Source of the DNA: Vulcanococcus sp. SFB_649D_100_25
GTDB lineage: Bacteria; Cyanobacteriota; Cyanobacteriia; PCC-6307; Cyanobiaceae
DNA length: 6,381 bases
Assembly: GCA_030833825.1 (NCBI GenBank)
Contig: JAURGL010000098.1
Location: forward strand, 1-6,381
Direction of reading: 5' to 3'
The notes below the pieces were generated by a model, which was given only the letters and a program-made list of their open reading frames with translations, did no database searches and was not told the DNA's origin. This document shows, piece by piece, positions 5,618-6,381 of the stretch (position 1 is the stretch's first letter; each line of letters begins with the position of its first letter). Made by a program: the position numbers and the translations under genes.

Positions 5618-6381
5618 TTAGCTGGGCAGCAGCTTGGCAGCCAGGGCGGCGGCTGATGCCATCAGCGGATTGGTGCTGTCGTGCCCCCCGCTCAGCAGGC
5701 GAGCCATCTCCATCTCCTCGCTCTCGTTGGGCAGGGGCACCACCTCCTCGGCCAGTTCCATGCTCGCCATGCCGCCGGATTCGAGCCGCATGCAGCCGCC
5801 CGATTCCGAGCAGAGGATCACGCACAGGGGCGGCTGGCCCGCCGGGGCACAGATCATCCTCAGGCCCACCAGGGCACCGGGGTGGATTTTGGAGACCCCC
5901 ACCGGTACGGGCATCAGCCGCAGCTGCACGCTCTGGCCGTCCTGACGCTGGAATTCCGCACCGATGCCGCGCCCCTCATGCAGGGCATCCGCCTCGATCC
6001 AATAGCTGTTCTGCAGGTGCCAGCCGAGCCGATCCGCCACCCAGGCGGCCAGCAGGAGGCCCTTGACGGGATGCTCCCCTTCGACGTCGATGTCCAGTTG
6101 CACCACCTGATCGAGGGCCACCTGACGGCTGGGGGGGTCAAACACCATCGCCAGGGATTCCCGCCAGGTGCGCAGCCGCAGCCAGTTCAGGTCGTTGACG
6201 GCCTGTCCCAGCTCAATACGCTGCACCATCAGATCCAGGCAGCGGCGGGGGTGTCCGATCGAGCTGTCCACTACCAGGCGCCTCGGCAGGACCGATAGGG
6301 CCTCCAGCAGCTCGGGGGATTCATCCATGCTCCCGTTCCACCAGATCCAGCAGGGCAACTCCGCTGGGATCAGGGCCTGGA
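5618..6381 (-). CDS. opcA: OpcA, glucose-6-phosphate dehydrogenase assembly/activator protein (5' end outside window)
   Basis: OpcA binds and activates glucose-6-phosphate dehydrogenase (Zwf), controlling entry into the oxidative pentose phosphate pathway in cyanobacteria. The frame stays open to the window edge, with first full codons QALIPAELPCWIWWNG. The LP-x-(L/I)WW block is a conserved internal OpcA motif, so the TTG at 6358 and ATG at 6326 are not the true start. About 254 residues are visible of roughly 430. The central part (RLVVDSSIGHPRRCLDL, then DLNWLRLRTWRESLAMVFD) matches the family. Near the end, LCSESGGCMRLES (5821-5783) contains a C-x5-C pair (codons 5812-5810 and 5794-5792). 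It corresponds, as I recall, to the thioredoxin-sensitive cysteines of Anabaena OpcA. cbiA follows after 8 bases. zwf is expected upstream, just past the right edge, by known cyanobacterial gene order. Confidence 0.94.
   Translation of the reverse strand, partial: QALIPAELPCWIWWNGSMDESPELLEALSVLPRRLVVDSSIGHPRRCLDLMVQRIELGQAVNDLNWLRLRTWRESLAMVFDPPSRQVALDQVVQLDIDVEGEHPVKGLLLAAWVADRLGWHLQNSYWIEADALHEGRGIGAEFQRQDGQSVQLRLMPVPVGVSKIHPGALVGLRMICAPAGQPPLCVILCSESGGCMRLESGGMASMELAEEVVPLPNESEEMEMARLLSGGHDSTNPLMASAAALAAKLLPS

Noticed and set aside
5610..5825. N-terminal extension of cbiA to an upstream start
   Set aside because: The extra 72 residues are Arg/Gly-rich and overlap the opcA 3' end, and the P-loop should be at the N-terminus.
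5681..6298. 205-codon + strand open frame opposite opcA
   Set aside because: It has high His/Gln/Pro content, no family resemblance, and lies opposite conserved OpcA sequence.
1..6381. Mobile element, CRISPR array, tRNA or defence system
   Set aside because: I found no terminal or spaced direct repeats, no tRNA-like T-loop sequence and no transposase, integrase or nuclease-effector motif; composition is uniform and the genes look like core functions.

Overview
The window is densely coding, GC-rich DNA (about two-thirds GC by eye) that looks like a picocyanobacterium of the Synechococcus/Cyanobium type. The evidence is the gene set: a CrtE-type geranylgeranyl diphosphate synthase, a cyanobacterial OpcA with its cysteine pair, and a CbiA-type cobyrinate a,c-diamide synthase. 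Assignment to a clade is inference from gene content and composition; no phylogenetic marker is present.

The layout is two convergent gene trains that meet tail to tail. On the + strand (1-2513) lie the 3' part of crtE, a divergent PAP2 (DUF212) membrane phosphatase-like gene and a Dda/RecD-like SF1B DNA helicase. Each overlaps the next by 4-8 bases. On the - strand, reading leftwards from 6381 to 2506, lie the 3' two-thirds or so of opcA, cbiA, a histidine phosphatase, an acylphosphatase and a six-helix GAP/Sap-family membrane protein. Gaps are 8, 5, about 147 (or 54) and 9 bases. The last + gene and the last - gene overlap by 8 bases at their 3' ends (2506-2513), leaving no room for a terminator between them. 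Both operon promoters must lie outside the window.

By function, the left train couples isoprenoid precursor synthesis (crtE) to a putative lipid or prenyl phosphatase and, without obvious reason, a DNA helicase. The right train joins the redox-controlled activator of glucose-6-phosphate dehydrogenase (OpcA; zwf probably lies just beyond the right edge) to cobalamin synthesis (CbiA) and a histidine phosphatase. That phosphatase's motifs resemble the sugar-bisphosphatase SHB17 type more than the cobalamin CobC type as I remember them.

The only appreciable non-coding stretch is 3520-3666, between the histidine phosphatase and the acylphosphatase. It holds nested inverted repeats and an unresolved start-codon choice. 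I see no tRNA, rRNA, insertion sequence, CRISPR array or prophage gene. Most of the window is ordinary core genome. The points worth a second look are the phosphatase's identity, the crtE-PAP2 coupling, the Dda-like helicase, the small structured leader and a recurring GCGATCGA octamer.
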